Shown in pieces: positions 14,554-15,073 of a stretch of DNA of 15,073 nt; position 1 is the first letter of the stretch; each line of letters begins with the position of its first letter. A program made the position numbers and the translations under genes. The notes below the pieces were generated by a model. That model was not told the DNA's origin, made no database searches, and saw nothing but the letters and a program-made list of their open reading frames with translations. This DNA comes from Myxococcales bacterium (GTDB lineage: Bacteria > Myxococcota_A > Polyangia > Haliangiales > Haliangiaceae): positions 1 through 15,073 of the forward strand of contig JADKKI010000071.1 in the NCBI GenBank assembly GCA_016720595.1, read 5' to 3'.

Positions 14554-15073
14554 TCAGAACTCGAACTTCGGCCCGGGGATCAGGACCTGCCCCGGGGACT
14601 TCGGAAACTCCGGCTGCGGCCCGAACTCGGCGCCGCGCGGCGGTGCCTCCGGCGGCTTCCAGGTTTTGCCCTTCGCGCGCTGCAGCAACCCTTTGACGAG
14701 TGCCTGCAGCGCCGCCCTGGCCTTGTCGTCGAGCGGCAGCGCGTCGATCACCTTTTCGGCCACCTTCTCGTCGGCGTCGCCCAGCGCGCCCTTCACCTTG
14801 TCGCCCATCCACGACGGCAGGCTGCGGATCAGCGGGTCGCGGTCGAGCGCGTCCTCGAGCCAGTTGTGCTCGGGCGTCACGAGGCCTGGCACGCGCGGCC
14901 GCCGCAGGCCGAGCGGGTCCGGGTCGGTGACGAAGCCCGGGCCGGGGCCGAAGCCTGGGCCGGCGCCGCGGATACCATCGCGCGGACTGCCGACCGCCCC
15001 GCCGCCGCTCAGCGTGTCCGGCTGCGTCAGCGGCGCCAGGCGCAACGCCCGCCGCCGCAGCGTGGGGATGATC
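14554..15073 (-). CDS. Unrecognised Gly/Pro-rich protein, first gene in window (5' end at or beyond the edge)
   Basis: I do not recognise this family. The frame is open to the right edge; an internal TTG at 15045 would give 163 residues. The last window bases read as codons I-I-P-T-L-R-R-R directly preceded by a codon ending in G, so an ATG completed by base 15073 is possible but cannot be seen in full. The visible protein has a Gly/Pro-rich N-terminal part, a charged helical middle (WLEDALDRDPLIRSLP, then several Lys/Asp/Ala-rich helices) and a Pro-rich tail ending GPKFEF. No signal peptide or membrane segment is visible. It ends 17 nt before the DUF4157-AHH effector gene, so it may serve that cargo (adaptor, chaperone or loading factor), but that is inferred from position only. 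Frame and codon use match the neighbouring genes, so I take it as a real gene. Confidence 0.7.
   Translation of the reverse strand, partial: IIPTLRRRALRLAPLTQPDTLSGGGAVGSPRDGIRGAGPGFGPGPGFVTDPDPLGLRRPRVPGLVTPEHNWLEDALDRDPLIRSLPSWMGDKVKGALGDADEKVAEKVIDALPLDDKARAALQALVKGLLQRAKGKTWKPPEAPPRGAEFGPQPEFPKSPGQVLIPGPKFEF

Noticed and set aside
14536..14812. Effector start at 14812
   Set aside because: The in-frame extension is Arg/Gly/Ala-rich and lies across the upstream gene, which has a more protein-like sequence in its own frame. The typical DUF4157-protein N-terminus starts at 14536.
1..15073. Type VI secretion system or intact prophage
   Set aside because: No TssB/TssC/TssJ/TssM-type genes or phage head, lysis or integrase genes are present. 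The paired J-like proteins, CIS tube protein and DUF4157 cargo fit an eCIS better.

Overview
The window is a single minus-strand operon of an extracellular contractile injection system (eCIS, Afp/PVC-like phage-tail-derived particle). Transcription enters at the right edge (base 15073) and leaves at the left edge (base 1). No gene is convincing on the plus strand; the long plus-strand open frames are high-GC shadows. GC content is high, codon third positions are strongly G/C, and gene-to-gene overlaps of the ATGA type are frequent. This suggests a high-GC proteobacterium, perhaps Burkholderiales, but no taxonomic marker is present and that is a guess.

Layout in order of transcription: (1) 15073-14554, an unrecognised Gly/Pro-rich then helical protein whose 5' end is at or beyond the window edge. 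(2) 14536-11174, a 1120-residue cargo-type protein with two DUF4157 domains (HELTH and HELAH zinc motifs) and a C-terminal AHH-type HNH/EndoVII nuclease domain. (3) 11177-10551, a protein resembling the Imm11/DUF1629 immunity family, overlapping the effector gene by 4 nt and with its own strong ribosome binding site. (4) 10493-9834, CIS tube protein (Afp7/Pvc7 N-terminal half). (5) 9834-9475, small LysM-like tail protein (Afp7/Pvc7 C-terminal half). (6) 9482-8331, gpD-like spike hub (N-terminal half of Afp8/VgrG). (7) 8334-7825, gp5/gpV-like OB-fold spike (C-terminal half of Afp8). (8) 7809-7489, PAAR-like tip. (9) 7492-7121, gp25-like wedge protein. (10) 7124-4626 and (11) 4623-1669, two large baseplate J-type proteins (Afp11/Afp12). 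(12) 1672-1, a phage tail protein I (gpI-like) gene with a long C-terminal extension, broken by two net -1 shifts and cut by the left edge.

Taken together, genes 4-12 build the baseplate, spike and tube initiator of the particle. Sheath, tube, cap, tape measure and AAA+ ATPase are not here and should lie outside the window. Genes 2 and 3 look like a loaded DNA-targeting toxin with its immunity protein inside the structural operon. That is the most interesting part: eCIS are best known for acting on eukaryotic cells, and a dedicated immunity gene suggests that the cargo is dangerous to bacteria, either to the producer itself or to bacterial targets.
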